Notes under the pieces: model-generated | Told to the model about the DNA's origin: nothing | What the model saw: only the letters and a program-made list of their open reading frames with translations | Database searches by the model: none | In this document: piece by piece, positions 53,795-62,788 of the stretch | Layout: every line of letters begins with the position of its first letter | How positions within the stretch are numbered: position 1 is the stretch's first letter | Translations under genes and position numbers: made by a program | From: Bacteroidetes bacterium HLUCCA01 | GTDB taxonomy: Bacteria; Bacteroidota; Rhodothermia; Balneolales; HLUCCA01 | Reading direction: 5' to 3' | DNA length: 64,000 bases | Assembly: GCA_001314545.1 (NCBI GenBank) | Contig: LIHN01000004.1 | Coordinates: forward strand, 62,001-126,000

Positions 53795-55495
53795 ATGTTC
53801 GTGTCTAAACGCCTCTATTGGCTGATTCTACCGTTTATTTTTCTGCTCAGTTGTGCACGTTATGATTACGATATTATTATTGAAAACGGTACCGTATACG
53901 ACGGATCCGGAAGTCCCGGCCTGATTACAGACCTGGCCATCAAAAACGATACCATCGCATTCATCGGTCAGATAGACCCCGAACTAACGGCCCGGACACG
54001 AATTGATGCTACCGGCAAAGCCGTTACCCCGGGATTTATCAACATGCTCAGCTGGGGCGCCAACAACCTGCTGCGTGACGGTCGGTCGATGAGCGACATC
54101 AAACAGGGCGTTACCCTTGAACTGTTTGGTGAAGGCACCAGTATGGGACCGTACAACGATACCACCTACGCCCGCCGGGCTGAACGCGCCCGGGAAAACG
54201 GCGGACCGGTCTGGCGAACCCTGGGCGAATTCCTCCAGCTCCTGGAAGACCAGGGCGTCTCAACCAACGTCGGCTCTTTTGTTGGCGCCTCTACCATCCG
54301 CAGATACACCCTGGGTGAAGACAACGTGGCACCCACACCCGGGCAGCTCAATGAAATGCGCGAACTCGTTCGCGAAGCTATGCTGGAAGGAGCCATGGGA
54401 CTGGGAACAGCACTGATTTACACCCCGGGCGTGTTCGCATCTATCGATGAACTGGTTGCCCTCAACGAAATCGTGGCTGAATACGACGGTATGTACACCT
54501 CCCACATCCGCAGTGAGGGCGACCGCTTCGAGGAGGCCGTTCAGGAGGTTATTGAAATTGCAGAACGGACCGGCGTCAACGCCCACATCCACCACCTGAA
54601 AGCAGCAGGCGAATACAACTGGCACAAACTCGACAGCGTCATCGCCATTATTGAAGACGCCCGATCACGCGGACTGGAGGTACATACCAGTATGTATAAC
54701 TACATCGCAGCAGCAACCGGTTTCACGGCATTCATGCCTCCTTGGTCGCGCGATGGGGGCAATGAAGCCTGGTTTGAGCGCTTGCGCGATCCCGAGACAC
54801 GGGCACGCATCGTGAACGAAATAAAAACGGTCACCGGTGAATTTGAAAACTTTTACCTGATGGCCGGCTCACCGGAAAACATCATCACCGTCAGTTTCCA
54901 AAATCCGGACCTGCGCCATTATACCGGCCGCTCCCTGGCCTCCATCGCCGAAGAGCGGGGTACCGATCCGGTTGAAACCGCCATCGACCTCATCCTTGAA
55001 GATCAGAGCCGGGTTGGAACGGTTTACTTCCTGATGTCAGAAGAGAACGTCAAGCGGCAATTGCAACTGCCGTGGATGACCTTCGGAAGCGACTCCGGAA
55101 CCATGGCCGCTGAGGGGGAAACGCTGGAAAGAAACCCGCATCCGCGTGCTTATGGCAACTTCGCCCGATTACTGGGTAAATACGTGCGCGATGAACAGGT
55201 TATTCCGATGGAAGAGGCCATCCATAAACTCACCGGAATGGCGGCGATGAACCTGCGGCTGACCGACCGCGGTTTTCTGCGCGAGGGGTATTTTGCCGAC
55301 GTGGTGATCTTCGATCCGGCTACCATACAGGATCATGCCACCTTTGAGAACCCGCATCAATACGCAACCGGTGTTGAGCACGTATTTGTGAACGGGGGAC
55401 ATGTAATCCGTGACGGAGAACACACCGGTGCGATGCCCGGGCGATTTGTGAAAGGTCCGGGCGCTGCGCGCGGTCAACAGGCAGCTGTATTCTGA
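53795..55495 (+). CDS. D-aminoacylase-like amidohydrolase lipoprotein
   Basis: 566 residues. Lipoprotein signal ending FLLSC. Amidohydrolase barrel of the N-acyl-D-amino-acid deacylase branch: DYDIIIENGTVYDGSGSPG at the N-terminus, SHIRSEGDRFEEA and HIHHLKAAGEYNW (barrel His residues), and the late TFGSDSGTMAAEG Asp. The first metal motif, normally HxH after PGFIDxH, reads PGFINMLSWGANN, and the metal-bridging Cys block is GEGTSMGP, so the usual binuclear site is incomplete. Likely acts on N-acylated or D-amino-acid amides at the cell surface. Divergent from susC. Confidence 0.83.
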   Translation: MFVSKRLYWLILPFIFLLSCARYDYDIIIENGTVYDGSGSPGLITDLAIKNDTIAFIGQIDPELTARTRIDATGKAVTPGFINMLSWGANNLLRDGRSMSDIKQGVTLELFGEGTSMGPYNDTTYARRAERARENGGPVWRTLGEFLQLLEDQGVSTNVGSFVGASTIRRYTLGEDNVAPTPGQLNEMRELVREAMLEGAMGLGTALIYTPGVFASIDELVALNEIVAEYDGMYTSHIRSEGDRFEEAVQEVIEIAERTGVNAHIHHLKAAGEYNWHKLDSVIAIIEDARSRGLEVHTSMYNYIAAATGFTAFMPPWSRDGGNEAWFERLRDPETRARIVNEIKTVTGEFENFYLMAGSPENIITVSFQNPDLRHYTGRSLASIAEERGTDPVETAIDLILEDQSRVGTVYFLMSEENVKRQLQLPWMTFGSDSGTMAAEGETLERNPHPRAYGNFARLLGKYVRDEQVIPMEEAIHKLTGMAAMNLRLTDRGFLREGYFADVVIFDPATIQDHATFENPHQYATGVEHVFVNGGHVIRDGEHTGAMPGRFVKGPGAARGQQAAVF

Positions 55496-55634
55496 AATGT
55501 GGAGGGCAACCGATGAACCCGTTGCCCGTTGCGTGGGTAACAAGCGAACTACTAAATCCGGTGTGCCACGCTGGGTCAACGTGCAAATCGATGAGCGCCT
55601 GTGCAATGCACGGTCAGCAGGTATCTTTTAGAGC

Positions 55635-57197
55635 TTATTTAATATTCTCACGGGGAAACACCACTTTGGAGTCGCTTATTTCATTGAAACGGATTTCGTA
55701 CAAATCCTTTCGGCGATCGCGTAGCGGAGTAACCGTTCCGTAATGGCGTGCACGGCGCAGCTGCTCCAGGTCCACATCGGCAATAACGACCATTTCCGCA
55801 TTTTCTTCGGAAACCGCCGCAACCCCGTCGCGCGCGAACGGGAAGTCAGACGGGGTGAGGATGGCTGCCTGGCCGTACTGAATATCCATATTCGGGATGG
55901 AGGGTATGTTTCCGGTTGTTCCGGCGATGGCAACATAAATCTGATTCTCTATAGCTCTGGCCTGGGCACACACGCGAACCCGCGTATATCCATGTCGCTC
56001 ATCGGTGCAGTAGGGAACAAACAGAATCTGGGCACCCATCTCGGTTACCCTGCGGGCGAGTTCGGGAAACTCTACATCGTAGCAGATATTGATGGCCACC
56101 TTGCCGCGGTCCGTGTCAAAGACTTTAGGCTCGGAGCCCGGCTGAACGCCCCACCAGCGCCGCTCACTGGGTGTAATGTGAATTTTGTGCTGACTCTCCA
56201 TCGTTCCGTCGCGTCGGAACAGAAACGACACGTTGTACACGCGATCATTTTCCATGGTAAAATGCGAACCCCCGATGATGTTCACATTGTACTTAATCGC
56301 CATTCTGTTGAAGAAGTCGAGGTAGTCATCGGTGAAACGGGTAAGCTCCCGTGCGGCAAGGCCCGGGCGTTCTTCTTTGACGAAACTCAGCAGCTGTACC
56401 GTGAGCAGCTCGGGGAGCAACACAAAATCCGACTTATAATCGCTGGCAACATCGATAAAATACTCCACCTGCTCAGCAAACTGCTCAAAATTGGCAATCT
56501 TCCGCATTTTATACTGCACACAGCATATTCGCGCGGGTTGTGAGGAGATTTTTCGCTTGGGAGCCTCGTGGCGATACTCCAGGTTCACCCACTCCATCAG
56601 CGTGGCATAGCCGCGTGAGTCTTCATCTTCACGAAGGTAATTTTTTATGATTCGCTTGATGATAAACGCATTCTTCAGCTGAAAAGTGAGTACCGGATCA
56701 TAGATTTTCTTGTCCATCACCTCACGGACATACTGGTAGATGTCCATTTTATCGGCATACTTATGGTAATTGGGCAACCTGCCGCCAATCAGAATTCGCT
56801 TGAGATTTTTCTTGACCGCCAGGTCTTTGCGTGCTTCGTAAAGCCTCCGGCCGAATTTCATATCCCGGTAGCCGGGATCCACCATGACTTCTATACCATA
56901 GAGTGTATCACCTTCGGAATCATGATTGCGGATGAAACCCTTGTCTGCAATTTCATCCCATGAGTGCGTATCCGAGTACTCATCAAGGTCCAGTATAAGG
57001 GCGCTGGAGGAAGCCACCAGCTTGCCGTCAAAAAAAATACCCATCTGACCTTCCTGGAACTCGAAAAGCTGCGACTCAAACATCTCCAGTGTGGTGGCTT
57101 CCATATCACCAAAACAGCGCCGCTGCAGATCAAGCAGGGCTTCATGGTCGTCAAGGGTGAGTACGCGCAGTTCTATGGTGTGGTTTTGATGATCCAT
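55635..57197 (-). CDS. GNAT acetyltransferase-nitrilase fusion protein
   Basis: 520 residues from the ATG at 57197 (the track adds 18 residues). N-terminal GNAT domain (about 8-200; DPGYRDMKFGRRLYEARKDLAV as acetyl-CoA loop). C-terminal carbon-nitrogen hydrolase (about 230-515) with the full triad: Glu in LLPELLTVQ, Lys in QHKIHITPSE, Cys in INICYDVEFPEL. The fused architecture is known in many bacteria; substrate uncertain, perhaps omega-amidase-like. Convergent with the D-aminoacylase gene. Confidence 0.93.
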   Translation of the reverse strand: MDHQNHTIELRVLTLDDHEALLDLQRRCFGDMEATTLEMFESQLFEFQEGQMGIFFDGKLVASSSALILDLDEYSDTHSWDEIADKGFIRNHDSEGDTLYGIEVMVDPGYRDMKFGRRLYEARKDLAVKKNLKRILIGGRLPNYHKYADKMDIYQYVREVMDKKIYDPVLTFQLKNAFIIKRIIKNYLREDEDSRGYATLMEWVNLEYRHEAPKRKISSQPARICCVQYKMRKIANFEQFAEQVEYFIDVASDYKSDFVLLPELLTVQLLSFVKEERPGLAARELTRFTDDYLDFFNRMAIKYNVNIIGGSHFTMENDRVYNVSFLFRRDGTMESQHKIHITPSERRWWGVQPGSEPKVFDTDRGKVAINICYDVEFPELARRVTEMGAQILFVPYCTDERHGYTRVRVCAQARAIENQIYVAIAGTTGNIPSIPNMDIQYGQAAILTPSDFPFARDGVAAVSEENAEMVVIADVDLEQLRRARHYGTVTPLRDRRKDLYEIRFNEISDSKVVFPRENIK

Positions 57198-57311
57198 GTA
57201 ATGGGAAAAATGTTTGATTGTATGGACGCAAATATAGCCATAATTGCCCAAAATAGCCGGAATGATGTAATTGGTGCGAAAGCGCCTTATCTTATGCAGG
57301 CAAATTAAACC

Positions 57312-57373
57312 GTCAGGCGAGGACGTCAGGCGAGGACGTCAGGCGAGGACGTCAGGCGAGGACGTCAGGCGAG
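57312..57373. repeat. 13-bp tandem repeat array
   Basis: GTCAGGCGAGGAC repeats head to tail from 57312 for four exact copies and a partial fifth. It lies in the 379-bp gene-free stretch (57198-57576) between the divergent GNAT-nitrilase and thioesterase genes. Exact identity implies recent slippage. Confidence 0.95.
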
Positions 57374-57428
57374 GCACGCGATGTAGGCCCGGCGAGGCAC
57401 GCGATGTAGGCCCGGCGAGCTACGCGAA
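57368..57428. repeat. 23-bp tandem repeat array abutting the 13-bp array
   Basis: GGCGAGGCACGCGATGTAGG plus CCC occurs exactly twice (57368-57390, 57391-57413), and a third copy starts with GGCGAGCTACGCGAAC. It shares GGCGAGG with the 13-mer, so one array may have grown from the other. Confidence 0.93.
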
Positions 57429-57576
57429 CAAATGAAGCGATTATCCGCTGACACCATCGATTCATTAACACCTGACACTGATTTTGTTCACCGAAAACAG
57501 CTGATGACCGGTTTAACAAGCCCCGACCAACCCTTGCCCGATCCCAACATTTCAGTACATCCATATTCAAAATAAC

Positions 57577-58095
57577 ATGACCACACGCTATCAGGACACC
57601 AGCCCCGTCTCAACCGACCCGTCTCAAAAAACCGTGGCCGCATCGCGCGTCCGCATGAATGAACTGGTAATGCCCAATGACACCAATCAGCTGGGCAACC
57701 TCATGGGCGGACGCCTGCTTCACCTGATGGATATCTGCTCGGCTATTTCGGCCCAACGCCACTGCAACCGCAATGTAGTGACGGTTTCGGTTGACAGTGT
57801 AGAGTTCCGTGAGGCTATCCGACTGGGCGAAGTGGTGGTAATTGAAGGTGAAATAACCCGGGCTTTCAATACATCCATGGAAGTCGCCATTCAGGTTTGG
57901 GCCGAAAACCTCCGCGCCGGAACCCGTCGGCTCTGCACCACTTCCTACTACACCTTCGTGGCCGTTGACGCCGATGGGAACACCGTTCCGGTTCCCCCAA
58001 TCATCGCCGAAACTGAATTCGAGAAAAAACGTTTCGAGGAAGCCACAGAACGCCGACGTATACGCCTCGAAATGTCGAAAAAAAGCAATATCTGA
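57577..58095 (+). CDS. Acyl-CoA thioesterase (hotdog fold)
   Basis: 172 residues. Hotdog-domain signature PNDTNQLGNLMGGRLLHLMD with the catalytic Asn/Asp region, then VTVSVDSVEFREAI and the helix-strand end. It resembles YciA/BACH enzymes that hydrolyse medium- or long-chain acyl-CoA. A 50-residue C-terminal tail is charged and helical (KKRFEEATERRRIRLEM). The divergent upstream region carries the tandem repeats. Confidence 0.9.
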   Translation: MTTRYQDTSPVSTDPSQKTVAASRVRMNELVMPNDTNQLGNLMGGRLLHLMDICSAISAQRHCNRNVVTVSVDSVEFREAIRLGEVVVIEGEITRAFNTSMEVAIQVWAENLRAGTRRLCTTSYYTFVAVDADGNTVPVPPIIAETEFEKKRFEEATERRRIRLEMSKKSNI

Positions 58096-58412
58096 CCGGC
58101 TCTCTACCCAATTACAGCACAGTACCACCCTCGGTACCCAACCAGTAACCTCGTTTTTTTTAAGGAACCTGCCCGACAGAGAGGAACCATTCCCGCCCTC
58201 CAAAAATAAATCAAACATTTTTAAAAGATTGGAAGCGCTTTTCTGATAGAAATTGTATATTTGTAATGTTCTAGTAATTACCCTAACATCCCTAACACAA
58301 AAGGCGACCTGGTGAAACAGCTCGCCTTTTTTTATGCGCACCGGTCCCGCTTTTTATCCGACCGCCTCATCCGGGACATCCCTAATGCTGTAAAACCTCC
58401 GTATATTTAAGG
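58096..58412. other. Gene-free stretch with terminator
   Basis: It holds the terminator at 58299-58333 about 200 bp after the thioesterase stop and an AT-rich block (58200-58300). No ORF was judged real. A short RNA between 58200 and the terminator is possible but unsupported. Confidence 0.6.
58299..58333 (+). terminator. Intrinsic terminator upstream of hslO
   Basis: AAAAGGCGA (58299-58307) pairs perfectly with TCGCCTTTT (58322-58330) across a 14-nt loop and a T-run follows. It is distant from the thioesterase stop, so that transcript has a long 3' end or another short transcript ends here. Confidence 0.88.
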
Positions 58413-59318
58413 ATGGACGCAAAAAAACGATACTTATTCAAAGACCGGCTGGTCAAAGGAATCACCACTGACGGCCACTTCCGGGTTTCAGTTGTTAAAA
58501 CCACCGAGGTGGTCCGGACCGCGCAATCCAACCATACACTCTCCCCGCTGGCCACGGTGTTACTGGGCAGAACCCTGACCGGAGCCCTGTTGCTGGCCTC
58601 CGACCTCAAAGGCGAAGAGCGCATCCGGCTGCAGCTCCAGGGTAACGGTCCCATAGAAACCATCATCGCTGAAGCCAACGCAGTAGGAGAGGCCCGCGGA
58701 TATGTACACAATCCCCACGCCGAACTCGATTTCAGCAGCGATAATCCACAGATCGGCGACGGTCTGGGAATAGGACTGTTCACGTTTTCCAAAACCCTGT
58801 ACAACGAAGCCCAGCCAATTACCGGCACCGTTGAACTGAAAAGCGGCAACATCGCCGAAGATATCGCATTCTACCTGTTTCAGTCGGAACAAATTCCCTC
58901 AGCTATCACCCTGGATGTAGGCCTTGATGAGGCAGGGCAAGTTACCCATGCCGGTGGCATCCTGATTCAGGCCCTGCCCGGTGCACCGGAAGATCAGATA
59001 GAACAGCTCGAGGGCAACCTGCAGCAGCTCATCCCTCTTGCGGGGCATTTTGCCAATGACGAATACATCGATGAACTGATGGAAAAAGTACTCTATCCCT
59101 TTGAAAGCAAAGAGCTTAACCGGGTTCCGGTACATTTTTTCTGCCGTTGCACGAAAGACCGTTTTACCGATGCGCTGGCACTGTTGAATCTGCACGACCT
59201 GGAAGCCATGAAAGACGCTGATCAGGAGCTGGTTTGTCATTACTGCTCCAGGAAGTATGTGATACCTTCAGCAGAGATTCGGCAGATTGTCAAGGATATG
59301 CGCACCAAAATGAACTGA
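58413..59318 (+). CDS. hslO: Redox-regulated chaperone Hsp33
   Basis: 301 residues. The N-terminal chaperone core (TVLLGRTLTGALLLASDLKG, LQLQGNGPIETI) is followed by the redox switch: FFCRCTKD (CxC) and VCHYCSRK (CxxC), which bind zinc when reduced and unfold on oxidation. It protects proteins during oxidative or heat stress. A strong terminator 80 bp upstream implies its own promoter; convergent with the iscA-type gene 42 bp later. Confidence 0.95.
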   Translation: MDAKKRYLFKDRLVKGITTDGHFRVSVVKTTEVVRTAQSNHTLSPLATVLLGRTLTGALLLASDLKGEERIRLQLQGNGPIETIIAEANAVGEARGYVHNPHAELDFSSDNPQIGDGLGIGLFTFSKTLYNEAQPITGTVELKSGNIAEDIAFYLFQSEQIPSAITLDVGLDEAGQVTHAGGILIQALPGAPEDQIEQLEGNLQQLIPLAGHFANDEYIDELMEKVLYPFESKELNRVPVHFFCRCTKDRFTDALALLNLHDLEAMKDADQELVCHYCSRKYVIPSAEIRQIVKDMRTKMN

Positions 59319-59360
59319 TGCGCTGGTTGCAGAGGTAGAAATCACAGCAGGCTAACGCAC

Positions 59361-59807
59361 TCAGGTGGCAAACGAGGAGCCACACCCGCAGGTATCGGTA
59401 GCTTGTGGATTCTCAAAAGTAAATCCACGGGCATCCAGTCCATCGCGAAAATCGACTACGGTACCGCTCAGGTACATGAGATGGCGTTTGTCTACAATTA
59501 CCTGTATTCCCTCACGCTCAATCTGTATGTCAAAATTATTTTTGTGGTCGAATCCCAACACATAACTCATCCCTGAACAGCCGCCCCCCTTTACTCCAAC
59601 ACGCAGGTACTGATCATCAGGCGTAGCCTCGTCCTGCCTGATTTTGCGTACCTGACGTGCTGCACGTTCGGTAAGCAATACCGCCTTATCCACATCGTCA
59701 AACGACATGAAGTCGGGTTCTTGCGACGTTGATGCAGCTGCGGGCGAGGTTTCAAGTTCATCATCTTCACCCAGGATATCGGCAATGGTTTTATCTAAAT
59801 TATCCAA
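59361..59807 (-). CDS. IscA/ErpA/SufA-type iron-sulfur carrier with acidic N-terminal extension
   Basis: 148 residues. The carrier core is complete: three cluster Cys in GGGCSGMSY and TCGCGSSF. It accepts and passes on Fe-S clusters. From the TTG at 59807 an extra 38 residues, acidic and Ser/Ala-rich, precede the usual start; an ATG at 59708 would give a normal 115-residue carrier. The extension reads like genuine coding sequence, but the start is undecided. lipA, a cluster-requiring enzyme, lies 3 kb away. Confidence 0.9.
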   Translation of the reverse strand: MDNLDKTIADILGEDDELETSPAAASTSQEPDFMSFDDVDKAVLLTERAARQVRKIRQDEATPDDQYLRVGVKGGGCSGMSYVLGFDHKNNFDIQIEREGIQVIVDKRHLMYLSGTVVDFRDGLDARGFTFENPQATDTCGCGSSFAT

Positions 59808-60090
59808 AATGCTCAGATTCGTGTGTTTCGTTGTTCCAGGTTTAAACGGATACGCCCTCCGTATCGTTTACTCATTCTAAATAAAGATACGAAAATGCCC
59901 GGATTTGCTCAATGCATGAGATTTTTGGCCTCCCAATGCGAATTCAACACCAATCATGCGTGCACGCAGCGTGTTCATCCTCAGGAAAGCCGGCCACCCC
60001 GCAGCATAACGGCTCAACACGATCATGCCATAGCGGTCGCTGCCGATTGCCACAGTGGAACGAACCGGCAAAAGGCGGTGCTGCGGCTCA

Positions 60091-60762
60091 CTAAACCGGC
60101 TCAGCGGTCAGCGTGAAATATTCCTTCTGCTCGTGGTTGAAAAGCCGCAGAATACCGGCACTCACCAGGCTAACCAGAATACGGCTTGCTCTCCTTGGCG
60201 AAATATTCACCAAATTAGAAAACTCCTTGACCGTAATGCGCTCATACTCGTTTAAATATCGGAAGAGTCGCTGTTCATTGGGACCGTACTCAAAGGTGAT
60301 TCCGCTGGTTGACGTAGTATTCCGGAGTACCTGTTCCACCTCCCTGCTGGCCTGCAAACTTTTATCTTTTTCACGGATAAACACCTGCCTGCGGCCTTCC
60401 TGCTCTACATACACCGGCTTGACCTCGGCCTCTTTGACCTTCACAATGATGACATCCCGGTCTTTATAGGTAACAGTTTCAACAACCGTATCCAGAGGGG
60501 GCACACAGCAGTAATTTATCGCCTTGTCCAGAAGAAAATCCTGCTCATAGTAACTCTCCACGCCCAGAATACGCTTGTCATCATCAACTCCGATGAGCAG
60601 GGTTCCCCCGCGGGTGTTGGCAAACGCAGCCAGTTCACGTGCTATCTTCTCCGGCGATGAGATAATCCGTTTGAATTCCAGATAGGTGCCCTCACCGGTT
60701 TTAACCAGACGCTTGAGGTCCCCAACCGACATTTGAGAAGGAACAGGAGGCGTGAAGTTCAT
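60091..60762 (-). CDS. AlbA_2 (schlafen-like) DNA-binding regulator with winged helix
   Basis: 223 residues. AlbA_2 domain (about 12-125) with EFKRIISSPEKIARELAAFANTRGGTLLIGVDDD, the family signature. A helix-turn-helix region follows (about 155-210; FRYLNEYERITVKEFSNLVNISPRRASRIL). Members are usually transcription regulators or helicase-associated proteins. It stands alone, with 215 bp to gpsA and 283 bp to the iscA-type gene. Confidence 0.82.
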   Translation of the reverse strand: MNFTPPVPSQMSVGDLKRLVKTGEGTYLEFKRIISSPEKIARELAAFANTRGGTLLIGVDDDKRILGVESYYEQDFLLDKAINYCCVPPLDTVVETVTYKDRDVIIVKVKEAEVKPVYVEQEGRRQVFIREKDKSLQASREVEQVLRNTTSTSGITFEYGPNEQRLFRYLNEYERITVKEFSNLVNISPRRASRILVSLVSAGILRLFNHEQKEYFTLTAEPV

Positions 60763-60977
60763 AACGCTGCACGATGTAAGTAAAATGGGTTACCGTGCCG
60801 CTGGCAATACGACCGCAAAAGGCACCCGTGGAAATGGCGGTAAGACTACGCATCCCGCCGTGCAATTATGCAGAAACAACGATTGACACATCCATCTTCG
60901 TTCAGTTAATCCTCATTTTCTGCTCCTTACATACGGTCAAAGTAAGCAAACGTACTGTTCGGGTAAAGCACCGTATG

Positions 60978-61985
60978 TTAAATCAATATTTCTTCCTTGG
61001 ATTCACGGGTCATCAGCTCAAACATGGCCTGCATCGGTTCTTTTTCTTCAAACAGTACCCGGTAAACCATCTCTGTAATCGGCATTTCAATACCCAGATG
61101 CCGACTCCATTCGTAAACGGAACGTGTAGTTTTTACGCCCTCGGCAATCATGCTCATCCGCTTGCGGATATCCTGCAGCTTTTCACCCTTGCCGATATGA
61201 AAACCCACATAGCGGTTTCTGCTATGTTCGCTGGTACAGGTAACAATGAGATCACCCACACCTGCAAGACCGGAGAACGTATCCTGTGAGGCTCCCAGCC
61301 GGGTGCCCAGCCGTTTTATTTCGAGCAGTCCACGGGTCAGCAGTGCCGCCTTGGCATTGTCCCCAAGGTCGGCTCCGTCTACAATGCCGGCAGCTATAGC
61401 CATAATATTTTTCACCGCAGCAGCAACTTCAACACCCATTACATCGTGGTTCACATAAACACGGAACATGGGTGTCATGAATGTTTCCTGAATGATGCGG
61501 GCGGTTGCACGTGAATTGGCCGCCGAAACCACCACCGTTGGCTTGCCACGGGCCACCTCCTCTGCGTGGCTCGGACCGCTGAGCGTGCCGATATGGTCTT
61601 CAATAATAACGTCCCGAAACACCTCGGTGAGCACCTGGGTCATCGTCATAAACGATTGTTTTTCAATTCCCTTCGAAACCGTTACCACCAGTTCATTGCC
61701 GCTCAGATACGATTTCGTTCGCTCTGCAATTTCCCGCATCGTGTGGGATGGTGTGGCAAAGACCAGCATATCACGACCGGATGCAGCCCTGCTGAAATCT
61801 GAGGTTGCCTCCATACTGGGAGGCAGGTCGAGGTCGGGCAGATAGGTTGGATTGTGGTGTCGGGTGTTGACAGCCTCGGCAATTTCAGGCTCCCGGGCCC
61901 ACAATAGTACCTCATGACCTTTACTTTGCAACACTACCGATAAGGCCGTGCCCCAGCTCCCTGCACCGATTACGGATATCTTCAC
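60978..61985 (-). CDS. gpsA: Glycerol-3-phosphate dehydrogenase [NAD(P)+]
   Basis: 335 residues. Rossmann start ISVIGAGSWGTALS, substrate-binding GPSHAEEVARGKPT, and catalytic Lys in AAVKNIMAIAAGI. It reduces dihydroxyacetone phosphate to sn-glycerol-3-phosphate for phospholipid synthesis. It starts with GTG that overlaps the plsY TAG stop by one base, so the two are translationally coupled and act in sequence. Confidence 0.96.
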   Translation of the reverse strand: MKISVIGAGSWGTALSVVLQSKGHEVLLWAREPEIAEAVNTRHHNPTYLPDLDLPPSMEATSDFSRAASGRDMLVFATPSHTMREIAERTKSYLSGNELVVTVSKGIEKQSFMTMTQVLTEVFRDVIIEDHIGTLSGPSHAEEVARGKPTVVVSAANSRATARIIQETFMTPMFRVYVNHDVMGVEVAAAVKNIMAIAAGIVDGADLGDNAKAALLTRGLLEIKRLGTRLGASQDTFSGLAGVGDLIVTCTSEHSRNRYVGFHIGKGEKLQDIRKRMSMIAEGVKTTRSVYEWSRHLGIEMPITEMVYRVLFEEKEPMQAMFELMTRESKEEILI

Positions 61986-62677
61986 TACGATTGCTCCTCG
62001 TTTAGTTTACCCTTGGCCGGTGCAAACGACTTAATCCGGTTTTCATTCCCCTCGATGAGGCGTTTGATGTTACCGTGATGCTTGACCACAATGGTGAGGG
62101 CAATAACCGTACTGATAACCATCAGGCTTCCATCAATTTCAGTGTAACCAAAAGCATAGCGCAGGCTGATCAGGAAAATGGGGTAGCTGATGGACGCAAC
62201 TATGGATGCCAGGGAAACATACCTGCTGCTGAACAATACAATAAGAAAGATGATTATGGCGAGGGATATGGAAATGGGTTCTATGCCGTACAGCATTCCG
62301 GCTGCCGTTATTACACCTTTCCCGCCTTTGAACCCGGCATACAGCGGATACATGTGCCCGAGTACGGCCGAGAGCCCTGCCACTACACGGACCGATGCGT
62401 CGATTTCCCAGACACCGAAGAGAACCTCCGGCATCTCACCCAGGGCAAATCCAAGCTGACTGATATAGAAAGCAGCCACAAAACCCTTCCCCAGATCAAC
62501 CAGTGCAACAACGGATCCGGCCTTCCAGCCAAGAACACGAAACGTGTTGGTAGCCCCTGCATTTCCGCTTCCGTGGTCCCGTATATCAACGCCTTTGGTC
62601 AGTTTTCCGATCCAGACCGACGAGGGTATGGATCCAATCAGATAACTTAAAACAATGATGACGATGAATGAGAGCAA
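61985..62677 (-). CDS. plsY: Acyl-phosphate:glycerol-3-phosphate acyltransferase PlsY
   Basis: 230 residues with about five to six transmembrane helices. The three PlsY motifs are visible: GSIPSSVWIG, GSGNAGATNTFRVLG and FKGGKGVITAAG. It transfers acyl groups from acyl-phosphate to glycerol-3-phosphate, the first committed step of phospholipid synthesis. It starts with TTG at 62677, with AAGGA 6 nt upstream. The product of downstream gpsA is its substrate. Confidence 0.95.
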   Translation of the reverse strand: MLSFIVIIVLSYLIGSIPSSVWIGKLTKGVDIRDHGSGNAGATNTFRVLGWKAGSVVALVDLGKGFVAAFYISQLGFALGEMPEVLFGVWEIDASVRVVAGLSAVLGHMYPLYAGFKGGKGVITAAGMLYGIEPISISLAIIIFLIVLFSSRYVSLASIVASISYPIFLISLRYAFGYTEIDGSLMVISTVIALTIVVKHHGNIKRLIEGNENRIKSFAPAKGKLNEEQS

Positions 62678-62788
62678 AGCGGATCCTTTTCGTTCTACTG
62701 ATGATGGTTTAAATGTGCAGTAAATTCTGTACCAATTATACGGAATTTTCCTGACATCCGTCAGTAGCCGGCAGGGCAGGTACTTGTG

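Noticed and set aside
55504-55527. GGGCAAC/GTTGCCC hairpin after the D-aminoacylase gene
   Set aside because: A 7-bp perfect stem without T-run; too weak to call a terminator.
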